NCBI GenBank assembly: GCA_016211195.1
Contig: JACQSS010000071.1
Coordinates: forward strand, 1 to 42,597
Source: Candidatus Woesearchaeota archaeon
GTDB taxonomy: Archaea > Nanobdellota > Nanobdellia > Woesearchaeales > JAGVYF01
Length of the DNA: 42,597 nt
Direction of reading: 5' to 3'
Shown: positions 26,541 to 35,568 of the stretch, piece by piece
Position numbering within the stretch: position 1 is the stretch's first letter
Layout of the letters: the number at the start of each line of letters is the position of its first letter
Program-made: the position numbers and the translations under genes
Notes under the pieces: generated by a model
Told to the model about the DNA's origin: nothing
Databases searched by the model: none
What the model saw: only the letters and a program-made list of their open reading frames with translations

Positions 26541-27146
26541 ATGACCAGAGAACCAAAGACGAAAAAAATACTCTCAAGGGTAGAGTTATTTGAATTGAAC
26601 GAAGCGTATCAAAAAGCAGTCTACTGGTTCTTTTCATTTCCAGCCATACCAATCGGTCTCAATGATTTGTCTTCTGCACTGGACATATCAAAAACAACGA
26701 CAAAGAAGATTATAGCGAGCCTTGAAAAGGAAGGATTTGTGACAAAAAACATCTACGGCAAGACCTGGATAATCACATGCAATAAGAACCACCATTTCAA
26801 TTTCACGAAGAAGATAGCCTTTAATCTTGCCATGGTTTTTGAGGCGTATGAATCGGGGCTGAGAGACCAGATTCTCCCCCTTGTGGGAAATGCTCAGGCA
26901 GTCATCCTTTTTGGCAGTTATCGGAAAGGAGATGATACTGAAAAAAGCGACATCGATATCGCGGTTGAGGTAACCGGCAATGCTGACTTAAGGATAATCC
27001 AGCTCGGAAGAATCTCACAATTTGGATATCGAATGGATGTGCCCGTCAACGTGCACATTTTTTCAAGGGACAGGATTGATATCAACCTGTTCTCAAATAT
27101 TGCAAATGGGATTGTATTGGAAGGGTTTCTTGAAGTGAGAATATGA
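26541..27146 (+). CDS. wHTH + MNT-type nucleotidyltransferase (antitoxin of MNT/HEPN pair)
   Basis: N-terminal HTH-like LSSALDISKTTTKKIIASLEKEGFV; intact GSx10DxD motif FGSYRKGDDTEKSDIDIAVE. Confidence 0.85.
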   Translation: MTREPKTKKILSRVELFELNEAYQKAVYWFFSFPAIPIGLNDLSSALDISKTTTKKIIASLEKEGFVTKNIYGKTWIITCNKNHHFNFTKKIAFNLAMVFEAYESGLRDQILPLVGNAQAVILFGSYRKGDDTEKSDIDIAVEVTGNADLRIIQLGRISQFGYRMDVPVNVHIFSRDRIDINLFSNIANGIVLEGFLEVRI

Positions 27147-27550
27147 GATATAAGCGCCCAGACAGGAAAAATGCCATGAGTATTCTTGAAGCTGCTCAAC
27201 GGGACATGAAGTATACGGACTCACTTGAAGTCTCTGAATACTCCGGGCCGACAATTATAAGGAATATCTATGAATGTTTCAGGATGATGGGTGACTCAAT
27301 ATTGGTTGCCGAAGGAATAGAATCCGAAGACCACATAACTCCAATTAACGAACTCATGAAATTGAAGGTAACAACAGATAGGCCTGTTAATCTTCTTGAT
27401 AATCTACGTCGATTACGGCATAACATCAATTATTACGGATACAAACCATCTCCTGAGGACGTAAGGGAAGTCAAGGCCATAGCAAAAAGCCTTTTTGAAC
27501 CAATCAGGAATGAAGTCCTAAGAAAGATTACGAAGAATATGGACGGATAA
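27143..27550 (+). CDS. HEPN-domain protein (toxin of MNT/HEPN pair)
   Basis: 4-nt ATGA overlap with the MNT gene; all-helical; LLDNLRRLRHNINYYGYKP C-terminal motif. Confidence 0.75.
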   Translation: MRYKRPDRKNAMSILEAAQRDMKYTDSLEVSEYSGPTIIRNIYECFRMMGDSILVAEGIESEDHITPINELMKLKVTTDRPVNLLDNLRRLRHNINYYGYKPSPEDVREVKAIAKSLFEPIRNEVLRKITKNMDG

Positions 27551-27612
27551 CCGTTAAAGAGAAAACTATTTATAGAAGCCACACGAAGGCATTGGTGCAT
27601 GGGGTGGTGTAC

Positions 27613-28323
27613 ATGAATCTACGATTTGTTGTGGAAGGAACGCTCGTGGCAGGTCTTGGCCTTGCGGCAGGGCTCTTGATTGGAACGGCAGATGCAACAA
27701 GAAAATATGAGCAAGGCATTATACAATACATGGTGCAACAGAAGGGAGATGCGCAAGCGCGCGAAGCAAAACAGCAGGAAGCGCAGCAACATGACCTCGC
27801 GTATATGTTGTCCCAAGGCAAAGATATCCTTGCACCAATCGGATTACCAAAAGGGTATCAGTACGGAGTAATTTCATTTGGACCGGCTAACAATTCAGCA
27901 TCTTTCCAAGGGCCGGCAAGTGCTCAAGTGGGAAGTTTCTCTGTTGCTAACAGGGATATGCTCATCACGCTGAGGAACGCCTATGGTGGATTCCTCTGCA
28001 CGAGCACGTTACAAGAAGAACCAAGCATCGTTGTTCTTGCGGGAACCGGCAATCTGTCACGAGCGGCAGTCAATGACCTTTCTAGGGAATTTCAAGCTGG
28101 TTTGGGAGGCGCAATCCTCAAGAAGGGAGATTGTTACGTTGCTGTTCTCAATGTGCCAGATAGGGGCGCACGGCGTGAATATAAGGAGAATAGTAGTAAC
28201 GCCCATGGTAGACCTGAATTCACTGACACTTTAACACCACAGGATACCCAAGATAGAGATGTGTGCATTGAATTGACGGATAAACTCCAGAAGCAGTATG
28301 GATTGGAAATTATACTGAAGTAA
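27613..28323 (+). CDS. N-terminally TM-anchored hypothetical protein
   Basis: LRFVVEGTLVAGLGLAAGLLIGTA hydrophobic N-terminus; start chosen at the second ATG (27613), upstream ATG at 27592. Confidence 0.55.
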   Translation: MNLRFVVEGTLVAGLGLAAGLLIGTADATRKYEQGIIQYMVQQKGDAQAREAKQQEAQQHDLAYMLSQGKDILAPIGLPKGYQYGVISFGPANNSASFQGPASAQVGSFSVANRDMLITLRNAYGGFLCTSTLQEEPSIVVLAGTGNLSRAAVNDLSREFQAGLGGAILKKGDCYVAVLNVPDRGARREYKENSSNAHGRPEFTDTLTPQDTQDRDVCIELTDKLQKQYGLEIILK

Positions 28324-28332
28324 AATTTTTTC

Positions 28333-28938
28333 TTATTTTTTATGATTGTTCTCCAGCCACTTCTCCAACTCCGTCCTGTACCTCGGATATGCATAGCAAT
28401 GCATCATCAGACGGCCTTCTTTCTGGAAGAAGCAAGGGTCTTCCAGATCGACATGATCCCACGGACGCTCAACAAGGTGGGAAGGCAATGGCACTGGCAG
28501 AAAAAACTGGCCGCGCTTGAGATTGGAGAGCCAGTTCCGCAGGAAGATAAAAGCGCCCCAGCGTCGCCAGACAGATCTATTGAAAGAAGAGTCAAAGATG
28601 CCCATCTGTGCCAGAATGCGCAGTGATGCATTAGTGAAATCGAGACAGGGAAACCGCCACCCGGCCATCATCATCCCGTACCGTAAAAAAGCGGCCCTCG
28701 TTTTCCCAATAAGCAGTTTCTGCCGGGCAGACGACAGCAGCGCAAAGTTCTCATGGTGAAACCCATGACCACCAACAGTATGGTATTTCGCAATAAAACG
28801 GCATTTCACCGGATATTTCTCGACAAGATAGCCACAGATGTAGAACTCGCCATGAAGGCCATGTTTCCTCAACAGGTTAGCACAATCCACTGCAGCAGCA
28901 ACGTCCTGCTCCACATCCATGGTAAAGATTTGTTTCAT
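28333..28938 (-). CDS. Polysaccharide deacetylase family protein
   Basis: MKQIFTMDVEQDVAAAVDCANLLRKHGLHGEFYICGYLVEKYP...HTVGGHGFHHENF; start trimmed to 28938, immediately after the asnB stop. Confidence 0.78.
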   Translation of the reverse strand: MKQIFTMDVEQDVAAAVDCANLLRKHGLHGEFYICGYLVEKYPVKCRFIAKYHTVGGHGFHHENFALLSSARQKLLIGKTRAAFLRYGMMMAGWRFPCLDFTNASLRILAQMGIFDSSFNRSVWRRWGAFIFLRNWLSNLKRGQFFLPVPLPSHLVERPWDHVDLEDPCFFQKEGRLMMHCYAYPRYRTELEKWLENNHKK

Positions 28939-28939
28939 G

Positions 28940-30748
28940 TCACACCAGATACTGCTTCGCCCATTCGCCCAGTAACGCCAGGGGAAAGACACGATTGCCG
29001 TGTTCTGGATTTTGCGGTTCCAGCAATCGGGCAACCTGTTGATGCGTGATGCCGATAGCGTTGCAAACGTGCTTGTCACCGAACAAGTCATTGCAATGAC
29101 CTTTTAGCACCGTTTCACTCCACTTCTTCACGGGCGGCGTGAACCCATACTTGCTGCGTGACAAGATTTCTTTTGGCAACGTGTCTTTCAGGGCATAGCG
29201 TACCAGATACTTTCCTGTCAAACCATTGACTTTGTACTGAACGGGAAGATGTGCTGCAAACTCGAGCATCAGATTATCAAGATACGGGACCCGCGATTCG
29301 ACTGCATGGGCCATATTCACCTTGTCATCCACCATGAGATAATTCTCAGCAAGCATGAATCGCATATCGAGCCTGATGACCTGATTAACAGCCTTGTCCT
29401 GTGTCGCAAAAAATGGGGCAAGCCGTTCATGTGCAGACTGATGAGGGAATCCTAGGTCGTTAATGACCATGTCCGGGAACGATTTGTAAATGAGTTTTGC
29501 ATAGGCCTGCGCAGGCTCCCGGGCAAGTGGCGCCAGCTCTGCCCCGAACTGCGCATAGCGTGCCCATTTACCCGACAGGAATGATGTTGACGCATGAAGC
29601 AGCTTACCGAGCGGAGCAGGCATCCGCTGTATATGCGCGATGACTTTGTGCTGCCGGTACCCACCAAAGAGTTCATCCCCCCCATTGCCCGTCAGCACAA
29701 CAGTCACTTTCTTTTTTGCCTGCTTTGCCATATGGTACAAAGGGATTGACGCTGCATTGGCAATGGGTTCGTCCAGCTGATGCGCCAGTATCGGCAAGGT
29801 ACCAAGGACCTGCTCACTGGTAACAATAATTGCCTGATGGTCGGTCGAGAACTGTTCAGCAACGAGGGACGCATATTTGGTTTCATCCACAACATCGGGT
29901 GAGTCAAACCCCACTGAGAAAGTGCGCACGGGTTGCTTTGACAGGGATGCCATGGAAGCAACCACAGAACTGCTGTCCAATCCGCCGGAGAGATACGCAC
30001 CATACGGGACATCGGACATCAGCTGCTGCTTGACGCACTGCTTAAGCAGTGCACGGAAGCCGAGTGCATAATATTCCCTGCTCCCACCGCCTTCTGCAAA
30101 AGTGATATCCCAATACTTCTTCAGCTCAAGCTGGCCATCCTTTAGCACAGCATAATGGCCGGGCGGAAGCTTATGGATATCTTCCCACATGGTTGACGGA
30201 CTGGGTACAAAACCGTACTGGAGCATATCGCCCACACTCTCCTTACGCAATGTCCGCGGAATATCTGCTGCGAGCAACGCTTTGATCTCCGACGCAAAAA
30301 GAAGCTTTCCGTTTTTCCAGTAATAATAAAGCGGCTTGATGCCGACCCGATCCCGACCGAGCAGAAGGAGCTTCTTCTGGTCATCATACAGCGCAAATGC
30401 GAACATCCCATTTAATTTTGATATGAAACCAACGCCCCATTCCTCATAACCATGGACAAGCACTTCTGTATCGGCATTGCTCGTGAAACGATGACGGATA
30501 AGCTCATTGCGTAATTGCTGATGATTGTAGATTTCCCCATTGAGGATGACACAGATGGTTCCATCTTCATTGTACATGGGCTGCCGTCCTTTTTCACTCA
30601 CATCAACGATACTCAGACGTTGATGGCCAAGACTTATTCCCTGAGAAAGATGAGAGCCATGCTGATCCGGTCCTCTGTGGGCGACGGCCTTCATCATGCG
30701 CTGCAGCTGGTTTTTTTCCTCCCAATTCATGCCGACAATGCCGCACAT
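28940..30748 (-). CDS. asnB: Asparagine synthase (glutamine-hydrolysing) family
   Basis: N-terminal Cys MCGIVGM; RGPDQHGS; YLSGGLDSSSVVASMA; LTGNGGDELFGGY. Confidence 0.93.
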   Translation of the reverse strand: MCGIVGMNWEEKNQLQRMMKAVAHRGPDQHGSHLSQGISLGHQRLSIVDVSEKGRQPMYNEDGTICVILNGEIYNHQQLRNELIRHRFTSNADTEVLVHGYEEWGVGFISKLNGMFAFALYDDQKKLLLLGRDRVGIKPLYYYWKNGKLLFASEIKALLAADIPRTLRKESVGDMLQYGFVPSPSTMWEDIHKLPPGHYAVLKDGQLELKKYWDITFAEGGGSREYYALGFRALLKQCVKQQLMSDVPYGAYLSGGLDSSSVVASMASLSKQPVRTFSVGFDSPDVVDETKYASLVAEQFSTDHQAIIVTSEQVLGTLPILAHQLDEPIANAASIPLYHMAKQAKKKVTVVLTGNGGDELFGGYRQHKVIAHIQRMPAPLGKLLHASTSFLSGKWARYAQFGAELAPLAREPAQAYAKLIYKSFPDMVINDLGFPHQSAHERLAPFFATQDKAVNQVIRLDMRFMLAENYLMVDDKVNMAHAVESRVPYLDNLMLEFAAHLPVQYKVNGLTGKYLVRYALKDTLPKEILSRSKYGFTPPVKKWSETVLKGHCNDLFGDKHVCNAIGITHQQVARLLEPQNPEHGNRVFPLALLGEWAKQYLV

Positions 30749-30750
30749 CG

Positions 30751-31614
30751 TTATGCTCCTCCTTGCGTTACGTACTTCTCAAGAACTGCACAATACTTCT
30801 TCGCCTGTTCCATCCACGTGCCCGAAGTCTGTTGGAACCATTCGCGTGCTGCTGCACCGAGAGCAGCAGCTTCTTTCGGGTGCTGGATAAGATGCTTAAT
30901 GCCTGACGCAAGGTCTGACGTATAGTATGCAGGATAGCCCACAAGCTCGGCAAGATTCGGTTTTATGGCAACCACGGGCTTTGCCATTGCAGCATAATCA
31001 TACATCTTGATGCTCGAATCCCATGAGATGGGATAAACACAGACTCGCGCTTTGGCAATGTATTGCGGAACCTCCTCATTGGGAATATCCGTCACAATCT
31101 TCAGGGAAATGCCTGCTTTTTTGCAGGCGTCTATCAACGCTGGAATATTGTAAATAGGGACAACCTGCCCGACATAACAAGCATCATACTCCTGCTTTTC
31201 TTTGCGAGGAACAAAATCAGAACCATTGGGAATCAGGTCATCACCGTCATAGGTAACAAGGTTATACCTTGTCGGGGCAGTGACATAATCATGATGTCGC
31301 CTGAAGAAACGAATGCGTTTCTCAGAAGGATACAGCGCAAAGTGGTCCGTCAGGTCATGCACAAAAACAGCATGCCTTTTTCCGGGCAGCAGATGGTGGA
31401 ATCCGGTAATCAGACCAGCCACTTTACCTACGGAGATCACAACATCCGGTTTGAACCGCCAATATGTCCAGAGATAATGCCACCAGTCCTGCTTGTAGAT
31501 ATAGGTCACCTGATGCCCTAATTGCTGGAAGAGATACGGGAACCGCGTCCAGCGCATTTTTGCCTTATGCGCATGATACGGCTGCGTATCGTGTGTGATG
31601 ACGAGGATTTTCAT
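30751..31614 (-). CDS. Glycosyltransferase (GT-B, family 4-like)
   Basis: MKILVITHDTQPYHAHKAKMR...DVVISVGKVAGLITGF...VYPISWDSSIKMYDYAAMAKPVVAIKPNLAEL. Confidence 0.75.
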   Translation of the reverse strand: MKILVITHDTQPYHAHKAKMRWTRFPYLFQQLGHQVTYIYKQDWWHYLWTYWRFKPDVVISVGKVAGLITGFHHLLPGKRHAVFVHDLTDHFALYPSEKRIRFFRRHHDYVTAPTRYNLVTYDGDDLIPNGSDFVPRKEKQEYDACYVGQVVPIYNIPALIDACKKAGISLKIVTDIPNEEVPQYIAKARVCVYPISWDSSIKMYDYAAMAKPVVAIKPNLAELVGYPAYYTSDLASGIKHLIQHPKEAAALGAAAREWFQQTSGTWMEQAKKYCAVLEKYVTQGGA

Positions 31615-31657
31615 ACGACGACTGATGGCAGTTTATTTTTAAATGTAGCGTAAATTC

Positions 31658-32677
31658 TCACAGAGCCTTATATTGCTGCTCGTACCATTGTTTGAACGCG
31701 CCTGTCGTGATGGGCTCCCACCAGGTCCTGTTCTGCCTGTACCACTCAATGGTCTTCTCCAGCCCAAGCAGCAACGGTGTCTTTGGCTCCCAACCGGTCT
31801 GTTCAGTCAATTTCTTGTAGCTGAGACTATATCTCCGATCATGATGCGCCCTGTCGCCAACATGGGTTATCAGTCTCCTGTCCTTGTGCAGATGGTCCAC
31901 AATGCGTTCAGCGACTTCTTTATTGGTATAATCACGGAAGACGTACCCTCCCACATTGTAGATTTCACCGGGTTTTCCTTTTTCCAGCGCAGCAAGGATG
32001 GCTTCGCAATTGTCTTCGACATAAAGCCAATCACGGACCTGGAGGCCATCACCATAGACAGGAATAGGTTTATCATCAAGGGCATTCGTGATAGCAAGCG
32101 GGATGAATTTCTCCGGATATTGGAAGGGGCCAAAGTTATTGGATGGCCTGATGATAGTGACCGGGACATGGTATGGATGCAACCAATAGGACTGCGCCAA
32201 TTTGTCTCCCGCTTCCTTTGTAATGGCATAGGGATTACCAACGGTAGCACGCAATGGGTCTATCTCAGCACTTGCTCCAACCCGGTTGGCACCATATACT
32301 TCATCCGTGCTTATATGGACAAAGCGTTCCAGCCGCACCCGACGGGCACATTCCAGAAGAGAGACAGTACCAGTAATATTTGTGCGCGTAAAGTCCTCTG
32401 CAGCAACGAGAGACCGGTCAACATGAGTCTCTGCAGCGAAATGGATGACAGCATCAATTGATGGTGTCAATAAATCACTAACTAATTTCGTGTCGCAAAT
32501 ATCCCCATGCACAAACTGATACCGTCGGTCTGTTTCCAAACCAGTATGATTCGCTGGATTGCCGCAATAGGTCATTTTATCGAGATTGGTCACACGCCAC
32601 GCAGGGCGCTTTTCGAGCACATACCTGATGAAGTTTGTACCGATGAAACCTAATCCCCCAGTCACAAGAATGTTCAT
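31658..32677 (-). CDS. rmlB: dTDP-glucose 4,6-dehydratase
   Basis: MNILVTGGLGFIGTNFIRYVL; FAAETHVDRSL; ISTDEVYG; YAITKEAGD; start trimmed to 32677. Confidence 0.93.
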   Translation of the reverse strand: MNILVTGGLGFIGTNFIRYVLEKRPAWRVTNLDKMTYCGNPANHTGLETDRRYQFVHGDICDTKLVSDLLTPSIDAVIHFAAETHVDRSLVAAEDFTRTNITGTVSLLECARRVRLERFVHISTDEVYGANRVGASAEIDPLRATVGNPYAITKEAGDKLAQSYWLHPYHVPVTIIRPSNNFGPFQYPEKFIPLAITNALDDKPIPVYGDGLQVRDWLYVEDNCEAILAALEKGKPGEIYNVGGYVFRDYTNKEVAERIVDHLHKDRRLITHVGDRAHHDRRYSLSYKKLTEQTGWEPKTPLLLGLEKTIEWYRQNRTWWEPITTGAFKQWYEQQYKAL

Positions 32678-32699
32678 GGCGACCGTCATGAGGCAAGAT

Positions 32700-32707
32700 T
32701 TTATAAA
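32700..32707. promoter_or_regulatory. Palindromic TATA box TTTATAAA centred between divergent rmlB and rmlA-like genes
   Basis: Centre 32703.5; 26.5 nt to the minus start (32677) and 28.5 nt to the plus start (32732). Confidence 0.65.
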
Positions 32708-32731
32708 TGTTGTCACACCAACCCACGAAGC

Positions 32732-33481
32732 ATGGCAATCGAAGATAGACTCAAGGGAATCATCCTTGCAGGCGGTACTGGGTCGAGGTTGAAACAGAAC
32801 ACAGAGGTGCAAAACAAGCATCTTGTCCGTGTAGGAAAGTATCCCATGATTGAGTACCCATTGGCCACTTTAGCGAAATTGGGAGTCAATGACATCACCG
32901 TCGTGACCGGTGCGGAGCATGCCGGTTCCATCATGAATTATCTCACACGCAGGCACCCCGAAATCGATTTCACATATAAGGTCCAAAAGGAAGCAGGCGG
33001 CATTGCACAGGCACTGGCGCTTACAAGAAATGTTGTGGAAGGGCATAAGATTGCAGTGATTCTCGGAGATAATATTTATGAGGAAGATTTCCGGCTCTAT
33101 GCTTCTGGGTTCCTGCAAAAGAATGAAGGTTGCCAACTCTTCCTCAAGAGGGTACCAGATCCTCACCGATTCGGCGTTGCAGAAGTACGTGATGGCCGCG
33201 TTTTCTCTATTGAAGAGAAACCAACACACCCAAAATCAAACCTGGCAGTCACTGGCCTGTATTTCTTTGATGCCAGCGTCTTTGACAAGATAGGGCAGCT
33301 CAAGCCATCTGCACGGGGGGAATATGAGATAACCGACGTCAACAATATGTATGTCCATGAAGACCGTGCATGTGTCGCACTGGTGGATGGATTCTGGTCA
33401 GACGCCGGTACACTGCCCAGTCTTGACCATTGCGAGGAATGGCTCAGGGAGTCTGGGTATGACCCATTGCGTGCGAAATAG
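32732..33481 (+). CDS. rmlA: Glucose-1-phosphate thymidylyltransferase-like nucleotidyltransferase
   Basis: LKGIILAGGTGSRLKQNTEVQNKHLVRVGKYPMIEYPLATL; ILGDNIYEEDF; VAEVRDGRVFSIEEKP; ARGEYEITDVN. Confidence 0.85.
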   Translation: MAIEDRLKGIILAGGTGSRLKQNTEVQNKHLVRVGKYPMIEYPLATLAKLGVNDITVVTGAEHAGSIMNYLTRRHPEIDFTYKVQKEAGGIAQALALTRNVVEGHKIAVILGDNIYEEDFRLYASGFLQKNEGCQLFLKRVPDPHRFGVAEVRDGRVFSIEEKPTHPKSNLAVTGLYFFDASVFDKIGQLKPSARGEYEITDVNNMYVHEDRACVALVDGFWSDAGTLPSLDHCEEWLRESGYDPLRAK

Positions 33482-33484
33482 CCC

Positions 33485-34426
33485 ATGGAGAAACTCGTCG
33501 TCTGCATTGTTAACTGGAATACAAAAGACTTATTGACGACTTGCTTGCAGTCCCTCACTAGCCAAAAAACAAAAATCCCATTTTCTATCCGCATCATTGA
33601 TAACGCTTCAACTGATGGCAGCCAGAATGTCGTCAGGAAATTCCCAACGGCACGGCTCATCAGGAATGCTATTAATACGGGCATGGCTGCCGGATTGAAC
33701 CAGATCATGCAGGCATCTCCTGCGGAATACTACCTGTTCCTCCATCCGGATACGGAGCTGGCTCCGGACGTGATAGAAAAGATGGTACCCTATCTTGACA
33801 ACCATCCCGAAATAGCAATGGCAGGTCCCCACCTGCGTTACCCAAATGGGGATGATTTTGCATCCAAACACAGATTTCCCACGATAAGGGCCATCGCTTT
33901 CGAACTTCTGCCCGTCCCTCTGGCACAACGCCTGTCATTGCATGGTGTCTACCTGCGCAGCACTGACTACCGGAAGGAAGCTGACGTGGACATCATCGCA
34001 AGTGCGTGCTGTTTTGTGCGGAAGAAAGCATTGGATGAAATCGGTTTGCTTGATGAGCGTTTTACCAACTGGATGGCTGAATGGGACTTGTGCGCACGAC
34101 TCAAGGCAAAGGGATGGGTAATCCGCTACGCACCGCTTGTGACCGTTGTCCATTACGAAGGACAGGCAACAGTTACCGGAGACACGATGACGTACAAGAG
34201 ATACGCATATGTCATTGCGGAGAAGATGCTGAATTCATTGTTCCTCTTTTACCGAAAACATTATTCCCGAGGGGCACTTCTTGGATTAAAGATGGCGGTT
34301 ATCTGTGGCTTGCTCGGCAGAACAGCCATCATCACTCCAAAAGTAATATTCCCTTCAACAACAGAGGATGCACGCGCGCGTATGAATCATTACCTGCACG
34401 CAGTGCTGCATACCATTACTCACTAG
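33485..34426 (+). CDS. Glycosyltransferase family 2
   Basis: LVVCIVNWNTKDLLTTCLQSL...IDNASTDGSQNVV...YYLFLHPDTELAPDVIEKM; WDLCARLKAKGW. Confidence 0.88.
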   Translation: MEKLVVCIVNWNTKDLLTTCLQSLTSQKTKIPFSIRIIDNASTDGSQNVVRKFPTARLIRNAINTGMAAGLNQIMQASPAEYYLFLHPDTELAPDVIEKMVPYLDNHPEIAMAGPHLRYPNGDDFASKHRFPTIRAIAFELLPVPLAQRLSLHGVYLRSTDYRKEADVDIIASACCFVRKKALDEIGLLDERFTNWMAEWDLCARLKAKGWVIRYAPLVTVVHYEGQATVTGDTMTYKRYAYVIAEKMLNSLFLFYRKHYSRGALLGLKMAVICGLLGRTAIITPKVIFPSTTEDARARMNHYLHAVLHTITH

Positions 34427-35516
34427 TGCGTGCGACCGTCCGGGCATGTTTTTCAAACTCATCCAGAAACCGCTTCCAGGAATAGTTCGCGATAACATGC
34501 TTTCGTCCGACCCGACCCATTTTCTCAACGAGCGATGGGTTATTGGTGAGCAGTTCCATTTTCTCTGCCATTTCCTGCACGCTGTTGACCAGATAGCCCG
34601 TGGTACCATCAATAATTGATTCACGCGGACCGCCTTCATTGACGCTGATAATGGGCTTCTGGCTTGCCATGGCCTCAAGAGGCACTATCCCGAAATCTTC
34701 ATTGATACCGGAAAAAAGAACTGCGTAGCAGCGCGCATACAACTGGCGGAACTGCGCTTCAGGTACATCAATCATGATACATGAGTGGAGTTTCCTCATC
34801 TGCTCAAGGTATGCACGGTCTTTTTCCTGTAAACCACCAGCAATGACGAGCTTGAATGGAGACGAGGGATTACGTTGCATAAAGAGGCGGTACGCTGCAA
34901 TGACATATTCAAGCCGCTTGCTCGGGGTGATGCGTCCCGGATAGAAGAAATAACGGTCATAGCACTCGTTCACAAACTGTTGCGGATCAACTGCGGGATT
35001 GAGTACAGTTGATTCCTTGTTGAGATACTGCTGCAATTGGTACTGGACATTCCGTGAATTAGCAAGGACGCATTCAATCTGTGATACAACCTCTGCATTG
35101 AGATGACGATACAATTTGGTGAAAATGTAGTGGCCGACTTTGACAGGGGGTGAGTATTCCCGCATACGCACCTGATAGAGGTCATAAGCTGCCCTGCCGG
35201 GAGAATGGCAATACCAGAGCACGCGCGGATTCCGATGACGGATGAACTGTGACGGGGGGAAATGGGCATTGATGATATCATAATCATCTTTCACCTTCAT
35301 CTGATAGTACCCCAAGCCTGTCCGCATCATGAAAAGCGAATCCATCCGCAGCGGTTTCACCACGCGCACGTCACATTCTTTCAGCTGCTCCCAGCTATTC
35401 TCCTTGTGCCAGGCATAGGTATAAATGACCGGATTGAACCGCTCAGCTATCTTTGTGATGACAAGCTCTGCGCCGCCTTTCAGGACAAAATTGGGATGCA
35501 CAACGACGAGATCCAT
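34416..35516 (-). CDS. Glycosyltransferase family 4
   Basis: MDLVVVHPNFVLKGGAELVITKIAERF; FFYPGRITPSKRLEYVIAAY; EDFGIVPLEAMASQKPIISVNEGGPRESI; start trimmed to 35516. Confidence 0.87.
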   Translation of the reverse strand: MDLVVVHPNFVLKGGAELVITKIAERFNPVIYTYAWHKENSWEQLKECDVRVVKPLRMDSLFMMRTGLGYYQMKVKDDYDIINAHFPPSQFIRHRNPRVLWYCHSPGRAAYDLYQVRMREYSPPVKVGHYIFTKLYRHLNAEVVSQIECVLANSRNVQYQLQQYLNKESTVLNPAVDPQQFVNECYDRYFFYPGRITPSKRLEYVIAAYRLFMQRNPSSPFKLVIAGGLQEKDRAYLEQMRKLHSCIMIDVPEAQFRQLYARCYAVLFSGINEDFGIVPLEAMASQKPIISVNEGGPRESIIDGTTGYLVNSVQEMAEKMELLTNNPSLVEKMGRVGRKHVIANYSWKRFLDEFEKHARTVARTSE

Positions 35517-35530
35517 AGGACTATGGCTTT

Positions 35531-35554
35531 GGGAAACTTTTAAATAGCTTTCCC
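35531..35554. promoter_or_regulatory. Near-symmetric bidirectional promoter GGGAAACTTTTAAATAGCTTTCCC
   Basis: Inverted GGGAAA/TTTCCC around TTTAAA (35539-35544); TATA centre is 25.5 nt from the minus start (35516) and 27.5 nt from the plus start (35569). Confidence 0.65.
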
Positions 35555-35568
35555 TTTTCGGCACAAGG

